Positions 37,783 to 49,324 of a stretch of 64,000 nt of DNA are shown piece after piece. Location of the stretch: contig NZ_BLPI01000001.1 of the NCBI RefSeq assembly GCF_019649015.1, positions 1,197,501 through 1,261,500 on the forward strand, read 5' to 3'. The position numbers and the translations under genes were made by a program. The stretch's first letter is position 1. Each line of letters starts with the position of its first letter. The notes beneath the pieces were generated by a model. It did not search any database. It was not told the origin of the DNA and worked only from the letters and a program-made list of their open reading frames with translations. This stretch comes from Agarivorans litoreus (GTDB lineage Bacteria; Pseudomonadota; Gammaproteobacteria; Enterobacterales; Celerinatantimonadaceae).

Positions 37783-39140
37783 ACCGCTTCTAAAGCTTCT
37801 GCCAACTTACTTACGGCAATCACCTCAAGCCCAGCAATCGCTTGCTTGGGTCGATTGCCCAAAGGCACAATAGCGCGCTTAAAGCCGTGTTTAGCGGCTT
37901 CGTTCAAACGTTCTTGGCCATTGCTTACTGGGCGTATCTCTCCCGACAAGCCTACTTCACCAAATACCACCAACTCTTGCGGCAATATTTGATTTCTAAA
38001 GCTAGAGACCATGGCCACCAATAAAGCTAAATCGGCGCCAGTTTCTGCGACTCGTACACCACCCACCACGTTAGTAAATACGTCTTGATCAGACATTTGT
38101 ACACCAGCATGGCGATGCATAACAGCAAGCAACATCGCTAAACGGTTTTGCTCTAGACCAACTGCAACTCGCCTAGGATTCGCCATTTGGCTATAATCAA
38201 CCAATGCTTGGATCTCGACCAATAGTGGACGGGTACCTTCCCACACTACCATCACGACCGAGCCAGGCGCTGCTTCTTGCCCTCGCGAAAGGAAAATGGC
38301 AGAAGGATTAGACACTTCTCGCATGCCCTGTTCGGTCATAGCAAATACACCCAACTCGTTAATCGCACCAAAACGGTTTTTGTTACCACGCAAGGTACGA
38401 AAGCGGCCATCGGCATCACCTTCTAACATGATCGAACAATCAATACAGTGCTCCAGAACTTTAGGCCCAGCTAACGAGCCGTCCTTGGTTACATGGCCCA
38501 CCATAAACATGGCTATATTATGCTGCTTAGCAAAACGGGTTAGCCAAGCGGCACTTTCTCGCACTTGGCTCACACCACCCGGTGCTGATTGAATATCAGC
38601 CATGTGCATAACCTGAATAGAGTCAATCACCATCATCTTTGGTTTAACGTCTAAAGCCACCTGGCCAATTTGCTCAACGCTGGTTTCGGCTAGTAACTTT
38701 AGCTTGTCTTTAGGCAAGCCTAAGCGCTGTGCGCGCAAAGCGATTTGTTGCAGTGATTCCTCACCCGTTACGTATAAGGTGTCCATGGTTTGCGCCAAAC
38801 CACACATGGTTTGCAACAACAAAGTACTCTTACCTGCGCCGGGGCTACCGCCGATCAAAATGGCGCTACCAGGCACTACACCGCCACCCAATACCCGGTC
38901 AAACTCTTTAAAGCCGGTGGAAAACCGCGGGAGCTCGGCTAGGTCAATGCTCTCTAAGGTTTGGACTTTGCCTGCGGTACTGCCGGCATAACCGGTGAAA
39001 CGATCATTGCGTGAAGGTGCAGCACTCAAACGTACTTCGCTTATGGTATTCCACGCTTTACATTCACCACACTGTCCCTGCCAACGAGGGAAATCGGCCC
39101 CACAGTCGTTACACACATAGGCCGTTTTCGCTTTTGCCAT
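37779..39140 (-). CDS. radA: DNA repair protein RadA
   Basis: 453 aa, normal length. An N-terminal C4 zinc finger (CNDCGADFPRW, CGECKAW), a RecA-like ATPase with Walker A GGSPGAGKST, the RadA-specific KNRFG motif and a C-terminal Lon-like domain are all present. RadA/Sms drives branch migration in recombination and repair. It is divergent from the large PilZ gene, and in the serB-smp-deo neighbourhood, as in Vibrio. Confidence 0.97.
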   Translation of the reverse strand: MAKAKTAYVCNDCGADFPRWQGQCGECKAWNTISEVRLSAAPSRNDRFTGYAGSTAGKVQTLESIDLAELPRFSTGFKEFDRVLGGGVVPGSAILIGGSPGAGKSTLLLQTMCGLAQTMDTLYVTGEESLQQIALRAQRLGLPKDKLKLLAETSVEQIGQVALDVKPKMMVIDSIQVMHMADIQSAPGGVSQVRESAAWLTRFAKQHNIAMFMVGHVTKDGSLAGPKVLEHCIDCSIMLEGDADGRFRTLRGNKNRFGAINELGVFAMTEQGMREVSNPSAIFLSRGQEAAPGSVVMVVWEGTRPLLVEIQALVDYSQMANPRRVAVGLEQNRLAMLLAVMHRHAGVQMSDQDVFTNVVGGVRVAETGADLALLVAMVSSFRNQILPQELVVFGEVGLSGEIRPVSNGQERLNEAAKHGFKRAIVPLGNRPKQAIAGLEVIAVSKLAEALEAV

Positions 39141-39187
39141 TAACCCTCCAAGCGGTCACATAATGCTAAAATAGTGTTAAAAGTACT

Positions 39188-39237
39188 TGCCTTGAATCTC
39201 TCTCAAGGCACAATCTTTGCTTTGATCTTGAAGATTG
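39188..39237. promoter_or_regulatory. Two inverted repeats between radA and the PilZ gene
   Basis: An 8-bp stem, TGCCTTGA (39188-39195) with TCAAGGCA (39203-39210), is followed by an inverted repeat CAATCTT (39211-39217) with AAGATTG (39231-39237). They lie in the 157-bp divergent space, 60-110 bp before the PilZ gene start. No U-run, so operators or 5'-leader structures are more likely than a terminator. Confidence 0.35.
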
Positions 39238-39297
39238 TAAAGATTGAGACAGAGTTTTGACAGTAAAACCAATGATTAAGGATTGATACCCAACAAC

Positions 39298-41697
39298 ATG
39301 TCGGAAAGCAAGCACTACGCCTTAATAGAACGATTACTACCAATATTGGGAAGCAGCGACTTTAACCAAGTATTTAAGCGCGCAACTCAAGACCTTCCTA
39401 ATAATGAAAGCTTCTTGCTCAAAATGGAAATAAATCGTCTATCCACGCCTTGCCAACGATTGGTCGATCTTCGAGGAAAAGTAGACGGCGAATGCCAAGA
39501 GTTTCACTACCAAGGAAAAACCCACTACCTCGATGACACCGCCATTAAAGTATTTAAACAGCAACTTAAACTCTATAACCAGCAATACACCTTAGGCATA
39601 TACGAGAAACTGCAAACCACCGAGAACAACTTCAAGGTGATGCAGAAGAAAAATATTAGCCCGCAAGAAGCCGCTGCGCGGCGACCCAAAAATATCATCG
39701 CTAGAGCAGTACGCTTAGGCCACTATATCGGTAGAAGTGAAGAGCGTATGCACCTTACTGCACCACTGCGAATGGCGGGTGTAGACGGTGCTCTATTTGA
39801 TGCTAAAACCTCCAATATGTCGGTATCAGGCCTGCGTGCTAAGGTCGATAGCCAACGAGAGTTCTCGGTGGACGAGCATTACTTTGTGTATTTCACAGGT
39901 TTAGAAAAAGAGTTTGTAAACCGCGTATTAAGCGCTGGCACCGAATACAAAGTGGTCGGAATCGACCGCAAGGGTCAGCAGCAATGGGTCAGAATGATCG
40001 TGGTTGACCCAAGCGAAGAGTTTAATAACTTCTTCAAAAACTTTTTACGCTCTTATCGTGGGCGTTACAAAGTAGATGTCGACAACATTACTGCAGCTGT
40101 TATCACCAAAGGTTATGAACAATACTTAATGCCGCGCTTAAGCAGTGTGCCTTTGTATTTTAGCGGCCAAACGCCGGCAAGCCTGCGTTATGCCCTAGCC
40201 ACTCAAAATAATCTCAACTTACTCTCTTATTGGCGAGATGAAACCAATCACAGCCATTTGTCTCAGCTGTTTCATCCACCACGAATGATGCGTTATCAAG
40301 AGTTAGGCCACGGCGAGAGTTTAATATTCTGCTTTACTCATACTGCAAATAATCGCTTATTTTTCTATTCTGCCAGCAGTGAAGAGCTTGCTGAACATCC
40401 TGACTTACGCGATCTCTATCTCGCTTTTGGCTGTCGCAAACCCAGCTGGAAGGTATTCAAGTTTCAGTATCAACCCGCCCAAGCCAGCGATGCAAACGTA
40501 AGCTCCCCTTTACCTAAAAAAGACTCACCAATAGAGCGAGAACGAGTGGCTAAGGCCCTAGATGGACTAAGCATGGTTGGCTTGTTAAGTGATGTGACCA
40601 ACCAACACATAGACCAAAGCTACCAACAAGCATATCCCTTAGATGGCAACCCCAACAAACTATCACTGTTCAATCAAAGCAAGCAGCCAAATAATAAGTT
40701 TGAGCAGGTCAATTACAAGTATTTGCAACTACGTAAAGAAAATCGCTACCAATACCGTTCCCTAATAGAAGTGGAACATCAAAACAGTAACGAGACTGGC
40801 TGGATCAGCGACTTTTCAATTAGCGGAATGAAGATAGAAGTAGAAACGCCGCTAGAATATAGTGTTGGAGACACCGTTTACTTGGCACTACCTCAGTTTC
40901 AAAAACTGGTTAAGAGTTTCGAGCTTTCTCACTTAGCCTATGAGGTAACTAACTGCAATAACAGCCACACCATATACAACTTAAAAGTCATCGAAGTAAA
41001 AGGCCAGCAACACCAAGGCAGTGCCTTTTTCAAACAACTTATCGACAATAACTTAGACAAATTACCAACGCTTCCCGAAGGTAAAGCTATCGCAGGCTTG
41101 TCGGATGCACTACGACAAATTTTCTGTGCGCCGCTATTTTGCCGAGCAATGTTTATCCATAAAGTGCCTGGCGCCTTAGAGGTTAAGTGCGTGAACTATG
41201 GCACCTTCGAGCAAGCTAGCGATAACTGGCTAAACATTGATAGCAGTGCTCACACCGCTGATTTGAGTAAGTTTTTAGCCAGCGAAAACCTCGCGTCATT
41301 TCTCGCCACTCAATTGCGTAGTCATGCGCCTAGCGATAACCCAGAACAGATTGAAGTGATTACCGTAACCGCCAAAAAAGATGACAAACTGCTTTCGGTG
41401 CGTTGTAGCGATAATTTTTCCTCGGTGCAGCAACTACTAGAGTTTGTTCGCTTAAGCTTGGGTCGAGGCAAAGTGCATGCCTTTAACCTGCAGCTATCAC
41501 GGGTTGGCCGACCCGATACCGAATATATTCAACGCGAACTCGATTACATTAGCCATTATGCAATCCACCGCGCTAAGCAGTTAGAAGACGAACTGTGGAG
41601 CGTTGCAGGGGTAATAGAAGTGACGGATGTAACCGAAGAGTTGATGCAGCGCTTTAACTTAAGCACTGCACCCCAGCCTTTAAAACTAAGCAGCTAG
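39298..41697 (+). CDS. Large PilZ-domain protein (PlzC-like)
   Basis: 799 aa from ATG 39298; a TTG at 39283 is possible. Two PilZ-like domains are visible: a first one at about residues 130-270 (SNMSVSGL; the N-x-S-x-x-G part is present but the RxxxR is less clear) and a second at about 475-590 with both RxxxR (RYQYR) and DFSISG. Long charged helical regions join them. V. cholerae PlzC (VC2344) has the same place between radA and serB, so this is a likely ortholog. c-di-GMP receptor linked to surface behaviour. The gene end overlaps serB by 12 bp. Confidence 0.85.
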   Translation: MSESKHYALIERLLPILGSSDFNQVFKRATQDLPNNESFLLKMEINRLSTPCQRLVDLRGKVDGECQEFHYQGKTHYLDDTAIKVFKQQLKLYNQQYTLGIYEKLQTTENNFKVMQKKNISPQEAAARRPKNIIARAVRLGHYIGRSEERMHLTAPLRMAGVDGALFDAKTSNMSVSGLRAKVDSQREFSVDEHYFVYFTGLEKEFVNRVLSAGTEYKVVGIDRKGQQQWVRMIVVDPSEEFNNFFKNFLRSYRGRYKVDVDNITAAVITKGYEQYLMPRLSSVPLYFSGQTPASLRYALATQNNLNLLSYWRDETNHSHLSQLFHPPRMMRYQELGHGESLIFCFTHTANNRLFFYSASSEELAEHPDLRDLYLAFGCRKPSWKVFKFQYQPAQASDANVSSPLPKKDSPIERERVAKALDGLSMVGLLSDVTNQHIDQSYQQAYPLDGNPNKLSLFNQSKQPNNKFEQVNYKYLQLRKENRYQYRSLIEVEHQNSNETGWISDFSISGMKIEVETPLEYSVGDTVYLALPQFQKLVKSFELSHLAYEVTNCNNSHTIYNLKVIEVKGQQHQGSAFFKQLIDNNLDKLPTLPEGKAIAGLSDALRQIFCAPLFCRAMFIHKVPGALEVKCVNYGTFEQASDNWLNIDSSAHTADLSKFLASENLASFLATQLRSHAPSDNPEQIEVITVTAKKDDKLLSVRCSDNFSSVQQLLEFVRLSLGRGKVHAFNLQLSRVGRPDTEYIQRELDYISHYAIHRAKQLEDELWSVAGVIEVTDVTEELMQRFNLSTAPQPLKLSS

Positions 41698-42684
41698 CAT
41701 TTTAGCGGCGCGAAGAATACACACCGCGCCGTCTAAATCACTGTGTTTAATCGACATCTGCGCTTGCTGCTGCACCAGAGGCTTAGCATGAATAGCCACC
41801 CCAAAATCAGCCGCTGCCAGCATTTTAAGATCGTTTGCACCATCACCAATTGCCATGGTTTGGCTAGCGGAATACTGCTGTTTAAGCTGCAGCAAAATAT
41901 CAGCTTTTGCCTGAGCATCAACTACTGGTCCTAATACTTGGCCAGTTAAGTTGTCGTTTTCAATTTCTAGAACATTGGCTTGTACATGGTCAAAACCTAA
42001 ATCTTGTTGTAAACGCTCAGCGAAATAAGTAAAGCCGCCTGAAGCAATCGCCACTTTCCAGCCAGCAGAGTGGATGGTGTCAATTAAACACTGCAAACCA
42101 GGCATCAGCGGCATGTTATCGGCTACCTGCTTTAAGATGCTTTGTGGTGCATCTTTTAACAGCGCCACTCGGCTACGTAGGCTTTGTTCAAAGTCTAGCT
42201 CCCCGCGCATTGCCGCTGCCGTAACAGCGCTCACTTGTTCGCCAATATCAGCCAATACTGCAATCTCATCGATACATTCAATTTGAATAGTGGTGGAATC
42301 CATATCCATCAACACTACGCCTGGTTGGCTTAAATCTGGTAGCTTATCTAGTACCACCAAATCAAAATTAAACTCAAGCCCCGCCAGCTTATCCTTGCAC
42401 CATTGGCTATCTGCTTGGCTTTGCAACAATACGCAAATATTGCCCGCTTCTGGCATTAGCCCGCAAAAGTTCAAGGCAGTTGAATCATCAACCAAGGGAC
42501 GCAATACAGCAAAGTCTGGTATCAGTAGTTCTTTAGCCCAAACTAAAATATAGGCACCGGTTAAAGCTTCTCGAGTTTCAACCAGCCCTTGTTCAGGACA
42601 AACCCGGTAGGGAAACTGCTTTAAAGCCACAGACCATTGGCTTAAAGATTGCGGTAAGCTTTCAAGACTATGTGGAGATTGCAA
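41686..42684 (-). CDS. serB: Phosphoserine phosphatase
   Basis: 332 aa. An N-terminal ACT-like domain precedes the HAD domain: motif I DMDSTTIQIECIDEIA, motif II ASGGFTYF, and motif IV GDGANDLKMLAAADFGVAIHAKP. Catalyses the last step of serine synthesis. The order serB divergent from smp and next to radA is that of E. coli and Vibrio. Confidence 0.97.
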   Translation of the reverse strand: MQSPHSLESLPQSLSQWSVALKQFPYRVCPEQGLVETREALTGAYILVWAKELLIPDFAVLRPLVDDSTALNFCGLMPEAGNICVLLQSQADSQWCKDKLAGLEFNFDLVVLDKLPDLSQPGVVLMDMDSTTIQIECIDEIAVLADIGEQVSAVTAAAMRGELDFEQSLRSRVALLKDAPQSILKQVADNMPLMPGLQCLIDTIHSAGWKVAIASGGFTYFAERLQQDLGFDHVQANVLEIENDNLTGQVLGPVVDAQAKADILLQLKQQYSASQTMAIGDGANDLKMLAAADFGVAIHAKPLVQQQAQMSIKHSDLDGAVCILRAAKMLAA

Positions 42685-42787
42685 AACGAGATCCTTGTTT
42701 CTAAAAATTGCGGCGCATCAAGATAGCGTATTGCTTTTTGGTTTGGCAAGCACCTACAATGGCTTTAAGCATAAAAAAGAGGTTCGT

Positions 42788-43483
42788 GTGGCCAAATCTG
42801 CAGTAAGACGCTATCGAATTATTCAATTCACGCAATTGCTTCTCGCCATTGCGTGTTGTGTTTGGGTACTTTATTACTATGTGACCCTAAAGCACAATGG
42901 TGAGCTGTTAATTGAAAATCAAACCGAGAAACTGGCTCGCTCTCTTACCTCGTTAGCGGCCTTAAATGCCGCAGGCTATATTGGTGAAAATAGCCAAGCC
43001 GAGCTGAACAAATTGGTTAATGCCTTAGTCAAAGAGCATTTTGTAAAAGATGCCACTATCTATGACCATCAAGGTTTGCGTTTAGCCGAATCACAGCAAG
43101 CCTTACCGCTTTCGCAGCTTTTACCCTTAGCGGGTCAAAGCCATACTCCATTAGAGGGCCTAGGTCGTCGACCATACATTGCAGAAATTAGAGGTGAACA
43201 AGGTGAAAGCCTAGGCTACTTGCGTATCACCCTAGAGCATACGACCCTGCTGGCCGAAGCGAACACTTACATCACCAATGGCCAATCAAAAATCATGATG
43301 ATGTTTTTGATGTCGATAAGCATTGGATTTTTGTTAACACGGGTATTATCGAGGAAACGCCATCTTGCCACACTGTTTAATATTAATAAGCGGGCACAGC
43401 GAAAAGAAGCGAAAAAGGCTAAGAAACTTCTAGCAGACATTGCTGCTAGAAGTGATAACACTAAAGATAAAAGCCCAGCTTAA
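42788..43483 (+). CDS. smp: Smp/YtjB family membrane protein
   Basis: 231 aa from GTG 42788, with GAGG 6 nt upstream; the longer frame adds 31 codons that lie too near serB to be likely. Two membrane helices (about residues 15-35 and 178-200) flank a periplasmic domain ([17 protein letters not shown]) of the AhpA/YtjB type. The C-terminus is a basic, Lys-rich helix. Function unclear; conserved beside serB. Convergent, 4-bp overlap with deoD. Confidence 0.85.
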   Translation: MAKSAVRRYRIIQFTQLLLAIACCVWVLYYYVTLKHNGELLIENQTEKLARSLTSLAALNAAGYIGENSQAELNKLVNALVKEHFVKDATIYDHQGLRLAESQQALPLSQLLPLAGQSHTPLEGLGRRPYIAEIRGEQGESLGYLRITLEHTTLLAEANTYITNGQSKIMMMFLMSISIGFLLTRVLSRKRHLATLFNINKRAQRKEAKKAKKLLADIAARSDNTKDKSPA

Positions 43484-44184
43484 AGTAGCGACTCCAGCGT
43501 TAGAGTGATCATCTCGTTAAAGGTAGTTTGACGCTCTTCTGCGGTAGTTTGCTCACCACTGCGGATATGGTCAGAAATGGTTACAACACACAAAGCAGCT
43601 TTACCACACTCAGCAGCTACGCCGTATAAACCCGCGGCTTCCATTTCTACCGCATAAACATTGTGTTTTTCCATTACGTCGAACATATCAGGCTCTGGCG
43701 AGTAGAAAAGATCGGCAGAGAAGATGTTACCTACTTTAGCGTCAATGCCTTGTGCTTTAGCGCTATCTACCGCTGCTCGTAACAAGTCATAGTTAGCAAT
43801 AGCGGCAAAGTCGTGGCCTTTAAAGCGGCTACGGTTTACTTTTGAGTCGGTACAGGCGCCCATTGCAATTACCACATCACGTAGTTTGATGTCGTTGCTT
43901 ACAGCACCGGCACTACCTACACGGATAATGTTCTCAACACCGTATTGGGTGTACAGCTCATGGGCGTAAATAGAACAGCTTGGAATCCCCATGCCTGAAC
44001 CCATTACCGATACACGCTTACCTTTATAAGTACCGGTGTAACCTAGCATATTACGCACGCCAGTGACTTCAACTACGTCTTCTAAAAATGTCTCTGCAAT
44101 GTGTTTTGCACGTAAAGGATCGCCCGGCATTAATACGGTTTCTGCAAAATCACCGGGTGCTGCATTGATGTGTGGGGTTGCCAT
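43480..44184 (-). CDS. deoD: Purine-nucleoside phosphorylase
   Basis: 234 aa, hexameric type. Cleaves purine (deoxy)ribonucleosides to base and (deoxy)ribose-1-phosphate. Diagnostic segments are [44 protein letters not shown] and the catalytic [16 protein letters not shown]. Fourth gene of the deoC-deoA-deoB-deoD operon, 58 bp after deoB. Confidence 0.97.
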   Translation of the reverse strand: MATPHINAAPGDFAETVLMPGDPLRAKHIAETFLEDVVEVTGVRNMLGYTGTYKGKRVSVMGSGMGIPSCSIYAHELYTQYGVENIIRVGSAGAVSNDIKLRDVVIAMGACTDSKVNRSRFKGHDFAAIANYDLLRAAVDSAKAQGIDAKVGNIFSADLFYSPEPDMFDVMEKHNVYAVEMEAAGLYGVAAECGKAALCVVTISDHIRSGEQTTAEERQTTFNEMITLTLESLL

Positions 44185-44242
44185 ATAGTCTCCTAATTAA
44201 GTTTGTTCCAAGCAGCTAGCAACTTGCTGCTGCTCGTCATTG

Positions 44243-45463
44243 TTATTCTTGTAAAAAGCTAGTGCCGTACTCTAAAGCAGGCAGTTTCATGTAATCGGCG
44301 ATGGTTTGGCCAATGTCGGCAAAGGTATTGCGTTTACCAACATTTTTAGCGGGTAAATTTTTGCCATAAAAAATGACCGGAATATGTTCACGAGTATGAT
44401 CAGTGCCCGGCCAGGTTGGGTCACAACCGTGGTCTGCGGTAAGAATTACGATATCGTCCTCGCTAAGTTTATCCAGCAATTCAGGTAAACGCTTATCGAA
44501 GTATTCCAGTGCAGCAGCATAACCTGATACATCACGACGATGGCCATACGCCGAGTCAAAATCGACAAAGTTAGTGAAGATGATGCTGTTGTCCACTTGG
44601 CGATCCATTTCACTCAAGGTTAAATCAAACAAGCCTTCTAGGCCGGTTGCTTTTACCTTGCGAGTGATACCTTGCTGAGCATAAATATCGGCAATTTTAC
44701 CAATGCTCACTACCTCACCGCCAGCTTCTGCCATGCGGTCTAACAAGGTAGGCGCAGGCGGCAATACCGACAAATCTCTGCGGTTACCAGTGCGGGCAAA
44801 TTCTTTGGCGCTGTTGCCCACAAATGGACGCGCAATCACTCGGCCAATGTTGTAAGGATCCACTAGCTCACGAGCAATTTCACACAGCTTAAGCAAACGC
44901 TCTAAACCAAATGTTTCTTCATGAGCGGCGATTTGAAATACGCTGTCGGCAGAGGTGTAAAAAATCGGCTTACCGCTAGCCATATGCTCTTCACCTAAAC
45001 GCTCCAGCACTTCGGTGCCCGAAGCATGGCAATTACCAAGATAACCCGGTAAATCTGCACGCTTAACTAACTCGTCAAGTAAGCTTTGCGGGAAGCTATT
45101 TTCAGGCTCGCTAAAGTAGCCCCAATCAAACAATACTGGTACGCCAGCAATTTCCCAGTGGCCACTTGGCGTGTCTTTACCGCTAGACATTTCGGCGGCA
45201 TAACCATAGTTGCCAATAGGCTGAACCTGAGCGTCTAATCCTGGCGGAAATACTCCACAACTTTCGCCGCAGGCTTGGCCCAAACCTAATCGATTTAAGT
45301 TAGGAATGGTTAGCGGGCCACTACGGCCTTTATCGGCATTTCCTTGGGCACACTGCTCGGCAATGTGCAGCATGGTATTAGCACCTTGATCGCCAAACTT
45401 GTCGGCATCATCACTAGCACCAATGCCAAAGGAATCTAGCATTAATATAATTGCACGTTTCAT
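44243..45463 (-). CDS. deoB: Phosphopentomutase
   Basis: 406 aa from ATG 45463 (AAGGAG). Converts (deoxy)ribose-1-phosphate to the 5-phosphate. Metal-binding residues of the alkaline-phosphatase superfamily are seen in [13 protein letters not shown], the phospho-Thr region [11 protein letters not shown] and [19 protein letters not shown]. An 8-codon longer frame overlaps deoA and is unlikely. Confidence 0.97.
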   Translation of the reverse strand: MKRAIILMLDSFGIGASDDADKFGDQGANTMLHIAEQCAQGNADKGRSGPLTIPNLNRLGLGQACGESCGVFPPGLDAQVQPIGNYGYAAEMSSGKDTPSGHWEIAGVPVLFDWGYFSEPENSFPQSLLDELVKRADLPGYLGNCHASGTEVLERLGEEHMASGKPIFYTSADSVFQIAAHEETFGLERLLKLCEIARELVDPYNIGRVIARPFVGNSAKEFARTGNRRDLSVLPPAPTLLDRMAEAGGEVVSIGKIADIYAQQGITRKVKATGLEGLFDLTLSEMDRQVDNSIIFTNFVDFDSAYGHRRDVSGYAAALEYFDKRLPELLDKLSEDDIVILTADHGCDPTWPGTDHTREHIPVIFYGKNLPAKNVGKRNTFADIGQTIADYMKLPALEYGTSFLQE

Positions 45464-45473
45464 AAGGGTCTCC

Positions 45474-46805
45474 TTAACAAGGACCAATACGCTGATAAAC
45501 AGGGTTTACATCGGCCTGCGCTGAGCTAGGTTCGTCGAGTTTAATCGCATGTTGAATTTGTTTTGCAGCCGTTTGCCAAGCGTCTTCGTCCTTGGCATGC
45601 AGCATCAACAAGTTTTGTCCCTTGTCTACCACATCGCCTAACTCTACTAGTTCACTAATGCCCACGCTGTGATCAATGGCGGCTCCCGGCACACTTCTGC
45701 CGCCACCTAAGCCTACTACCGCCATGCCCAACTCTCGGCAATCGAGTTGCTTAACCATACCACTTTGTTTTGCGGCTACTGGCTTCACCACCTTAGCTTG
45801 AGGCAAGTAATGTTCGCTACGCTCAACAAAATCACTTGGCCCACCTAAAGCACTCACCATTTTGGCAAAACGCTCTAAAGCTGCACCAGAGCTAATGCTA
45901 GCGGCAAGTTTATCCTCGGCTTCTTGCTGAGAGCTGGCTAAACCGCTAGATAGCAGCATTTCACTAGCTAAAGCCTTTGTTACCTGATGTAAGCGATGCG
46001 CTGAAGTATCGCCTTTTAAATAACGTAAGGTTTCAGCAATTTCTACCGCGTTACCTGCGCTGGGCGCTAACGGTTGGTTCATATCGGTTAGCAAGGCACA
46101 GCATTTAACTCCCGCAGCATTAGCCACTTCTACAATACTTTCGGCCAAGGCTTTCGACTGGGCAAAGTTAGGCATAAATGCGCCACTACCAGCTTTTACA
46201 TCCATCACTAACGCTTCTAGGCCCGAGGCAAGTTTTTTGCTCAAGATAGAAGCAGTAATCAAGGGAATAGACTCTACCGTGGCGGTCACATCACGGATGC
46301 CATATAAACGTTTATCGGCCGGAGCCAACTCACCGGTTTGGCCAATAATCGCAATACCCACATCCTTCACAATGCGTTCAAACTGCTGCGATGTGGGGCT
46401 GATAGAGTAATTAGGAATAGCTTCTAATTTATCTAAGGTACCGCCAGTGTGGCCTAATCCACGCCCCGAAATCATCGGAACATGACCACCACATGCAGCG
46501 ACCATTGGCCCCAAGAGTAACGACGTTAAATCACCCACGCCACCGGTAGAATGTTTATCCACTACAGGCCCAGGCAAATTAAGATGATCCCAGTTGAGCA
46601 CTTGCCCTGAATCACGCATTGCACAGGTAAGCGCGGTAGCCTCGGTACCATTCATACTGTTGAAGTAAACCGCCATGGCAAAAGCGCCAATTTGGCTATC
46701 ACTTAGTTGGCCGTTGGTAATACCGTCAACCATAAACTGGATTTCTTCCAGCGACAGCGCTTGGCCATCGCGTTTACGTCGAATTATTTCTTGGGGTAAC
46801 AACAT
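45474..46805 (-). CDS. deoA: Thymidine phosphorylase
   Basis: 443 aa from ATG 46805. An ATG two codons earlier has its AAGGA directly adjacent, too close to work, while 46805 has it at 6 nt and matches the E. coli start. Thymidine to thymine plus deoxyribose-1-phosphate. [13 protein letters not shown] (phosphate/nucleoside binding) and [17 protein letters not shown] are intact. Confidence 0.97.
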   Translation of the reverse strand: MLLPQEIIRRKRDGQALSLEEIQFMVDGITNGQLSDSQIGAFAMAVYFNSMNGTEATALTCAMRDSGQVLNWDHLNLPGPVVDKHSTGGVGDLTSLLLGPMVAACGGHVPMISGRGLGHTGGTLDKLEAIPNYSISPTSQQFERIVKDVGIAIIGQTGELAPADKRLYGIRDVTATVESIPLITASILSKKLASGLEALVMDVKAGSGAFMPNFAQSKALAESIVEVANAAGVKCCALLTDMNQPLAPSAGNAVEIAETLRYLKGDTSAHRLHQVTKALASEMLLSSGLASSQQEAEDKLAASISSGAALERFAKMVSALGGPSDFVERSEHYLPQAKVVKPVAAKQSGMVKQLDCRELGMAVVGLGGGRSVPGAAIDHSVGISELVELGDVVDKGQNLLMLHAKDEDAWQTAAKQIQHAIKLDEPSSAQADVNPVYQRIGPC

Positions 46806-46836
46806 GAGCATTCCTTAACTCTTATCGAAGAATTAA

Positions 46837-47610
46837 CTAATAACCAGCGCCAGCTTGAGCGTTCTCATCACCTGATATAGTGGCTTGCAATGCAGCCAAT
46901 AAACTTGATGCACCAAAACGGAAATGCGCTTGGTTCAACCAATCATCGCCAAGTGTTTTAGTTGCAAGATCTAGGTAGATTTTCGCTTGTTCGGCGCTTT
47001 TAACTCCACCCGCGGCTTTAAAGCCACAACCTGGGTTAAACTCAGCGATTGCTTTTAGCATAATTTCTGCCGCTTCTGGCGTGGCATTTACTGGCACTTT
47101 ACCGGTAGAAGTTTTAATAAAATCTGCGCCCGCTTTAATCGACAACTCACTGGCTTTAGCAATCAGTTCCGGGCTGCTTAATTCGCCACTTTCAATAATC
47201 ACTTTTAGCTTTATCTCGCCACAGGCAGCTTTACAGGCTTTAACTAGATCAAAGCCCACTTGCTCATCACCCGCCATTAAGGCGCGCCATGGAAATACAA
47301 CGTCTACTTCGTCTGCGCCATAGGCTACAGCGGCCTTAGTTTCAGCTACAGCCAACGCCACATCATCTTCACCTAAAGGGAAGTTAGTCACAGTAGCAAT
47401 TTTCACATCACTCGCATCGTGTTCGGCCAATACCTTACGAGCAAATGGAATGAAGCGTGGATAAATACAAATAGCCGCAACTTGGCCTTGAGCCGATTTA
47501 GCTTGAGCACATAAAGCCGCCACACTCTCGCGAGTATCGTCATCATTAAGAGTAGTGAGGTCCATTAAAGAAAGGGCTTGACGCGCCACAGCAGTAAGAG
47601 ACTGAGACAT
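46837..47610 (-). CDS. deoC: Deoxyribose-phosphate aldolase
   Basis: 257 aa. Splits deoxyribose-5-phosphate into glyceraldehyde-3-phosphate and acetaldehyde. The Schiff-base lysine lies in [10 protein letters not shown] and the second active-site Lys in [14 protein letters not shown]. First gene of the deo operon; GAGGAA before the ATG. Comes after a hairpin that separates it from nupC. Confidence 0.97.
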   Translation of the reverse strand: MSQSLTAVARQALSLMDLTTLNDDDTRESVAALCAQAKSAQGQVAAICIYPRFIPFARKVLAEHDASDVKIATVTNFPLGEDDVALAVAETKAAVAYGADEVDVVFPWRALMAGDEQVGFDLVKACKAACGEIKLKVIIESGELSSPELIAKASELSIKAGADFIKTSTGKVPVNATPEAAEIMLKAIAEFNPGCGFKAAGGVKSAEQAKIYLDLATKTLGDDWLNQAHFRFGASSLLAALQATISGDENAQAGAGY

Positions 47611-47673
47611 AACTATTCCTCAAAGTTTAAGATTAAACCTAATGCCAGAGCAGCAATAGATTGAACTGAAATA

Positions 47674-47704
47674 AAGGCTTCTTGGCATATTGCCAAGAAG
47701 CCTT
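47674..47704 (-). terminator. Terminator or attenuator between nupC and deoC
   Basis: A 14-bp perfect stem, AAGGCTTCTTGGCA with TGCCAAGAAGCCTT, three-base loop, 7 bp after the nupC stop. The minus-strand tail is TATTT, so it may let part of the transcript read through into deoC. Confidence 0.7.
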
Positions 47705-47710
47705 ACTAGC

Positions 47711-48949
47711 TTATAGCAGGCTGAAGAAGAAACCAGCAAGTGCAGCACTCATTAAGTTAGCTAATGATGCAGCCGCTACAGCTTTAAGACCTAGACGAGC
47801 AATGTCACCACGGCGTGATGGCGCCATGCTACCTAAGCCACCTAATAAAATTGCAATTGATGATAGGTTAGCAAAACCACATAGTGCAAAAGTAACAATT
47901 ACTTGAGTGTGCTCTGACAGTGTTTCGCGAATATCAACAAAGTTAATGTAAGCAACAAATTCGTTAACGATAAGCTTTTGACCAATAAAGCTACCTGCTT
48001 GAATGGCTTCAGCCCAAGGCACACCAATAATCCAAGCAACCGGTGCGAAGATGTAACCTAAAATAAGCTCAATGGTTAAGCCTTCAACACCAAACCAACC
48101 ACCGATGCCACCAACCATGCCGTTTAGCAAGGCAATCAAGCCAATAAAGGCAAGTAGCATTGCACCTACATTAAGCGCTAAGTGCAAACCGGTAGAAGCA
48201 CCACTTGCTGCAGCGTCGATAACGTTAGCTGGGCGATCTTCTTCGGCTAAAGTAGCGTCCATATCTTGCTCAGAAGCATTAGTTTCAGGCTTGATGATTT
48301 TAGCCATTAATAGGCCACCTGGTGCTGCCATAAATGAAGCAGCAATCAGGTACTTAAGCTCTACACCTAAACCCGCGTAACCGGCTAATACAGAACCTGC
48401 AACCGAAGCCAAACCACCAACCATAATGGCAAATAACTCAGACTCGCTCATTTTAGGAATAAAAGGTTTAACCACAATTGGCGCTTCGGTTTGGCCAACA
48501 AAGATATTGGCAGTGGCAGACATAGACTCTGGGCGGCTAGTGCCTAATGCTTTTTGTAGAGCACCACCAATTACCAAAATGATCTTCTGCATGATGCCAA
48601 GGTAATAAAGTACCGCGATGAGTGAAGAGAAGAATACAATAATAGGCAATACACGAATGGCAAATACAAAGCCAACACCATTGGCAAACATTGCATCAGT
48701 ACCTAAGCCACCAAACAAAAAGTTAATACCCGCTTGGGCACTGTCAATAATTGATTGAACACCACCAGATACCGCAGCCAGTACGTCTTGACCAAATGGA
48801 AGATATAAAACAAAGGCACCAAAGCCAGCTTGGATAGCAAAAGCTCCCAGCACGGTACGTTTGTTAATTCGTTTTTTGTTATCGGAGAGCAAAAATGCTA
48901 CCCCTAGTAGCGCAAGCACGCCGACCAAGCTCATGACAGTACTGTTCAT
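47711..48949 (-). CDS. nupC: NupC-type concentrative nucleoside transporter
   Basis: 412 aa, about ten helices. CNT family hallmarks: [12 protein letters not shown], a Gate domain and the C-terminal NEFVAYINF and [22 protein letters not shown]. Imports nucleosides with a cation gradient and supplies the deo enzymes that follow. The 375-bp upstream space (48950-49324) is AT-rich; a TGTGA at 48977-48981 has no convincing partner for a CRP site. Confidence 0.95.
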   Translation of the reverse strand: MNSTVMSLVGVLALLGVAFLLSDNKKRINKRTVLGAFAIQAGFGAFVLYLPFGQDVLAAVSGGVQSIIDSAQAGINFLFGGLGTDAMFANGVGFVFAIRVLPIIVFFSSLIAVLYYLGIMQKIILVIGGALQKALGTSRPESMSATANIFVGQTEAPIVVKPFIPKMSESELFAIMVGGLASVAGSVLAGYAGLGVELKYLIAASFMAAPGGLLMAKIIKPETNASEQDMDATLAEEDRPANVIDAAASGASTGLHLALNVGAMLLAFIGLIALLNGMVGGIGGWFGVEGLTIELILGYIFAPVAWIIGVPWAEAIQAGSFIGQKLIVNEFVAYINFVDIRETLSEHTQVIVTFALCGFANLSSIAILLGGLGSMAPSRRGDIARLGLKAVAAASLANLMSAALAGFFFSLL

Positions 48950-49324
48950 ACGAGTCCCTATTGTTTAATTATATTTTGTGAAACTTACATCGTTTCTATC
49001 TTCCTGCCACCAGCACAAGAAGTCTTCTACAACGTGTCTGTTTAGTATTCCATTACATTCAACTATCTGATCAGGTAACTACCTTAATGCCGACTGAGCT
49101 GCAATGGATACTACTGCCGGCGATCATACCTAGGGTTTTTGGCCTAAATGATAACTAGATCAAATCTAATCGACTTATTAGCCGTTTCAGAGACCTTACT
49201 TACCAAATGTGTTTATGCCATACTTCTTCCTAAGGCGATTATCGATTCACAACCTTACTAAGCAAACTATAGGAAATATCAAATCTTATACCTAAGCGAT
49301 TAGCCAAGTTGCTTAACGAATTTG
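48950..49324. other. 375-bp intergenic region upstream of nupC
   Basis: No gene supported. It must hold the nupC promoter and probably nucleoside (CytR/DeoR-type) control sites, none of which I can place with confidence. Confidence 0.5.

Noticed and set aside
48977-48992. TGTGA half-site as a CRP site upstream of nupC
   Set aside because: The second half (CATCG at 48988-48992) matches TCACA at only one position.
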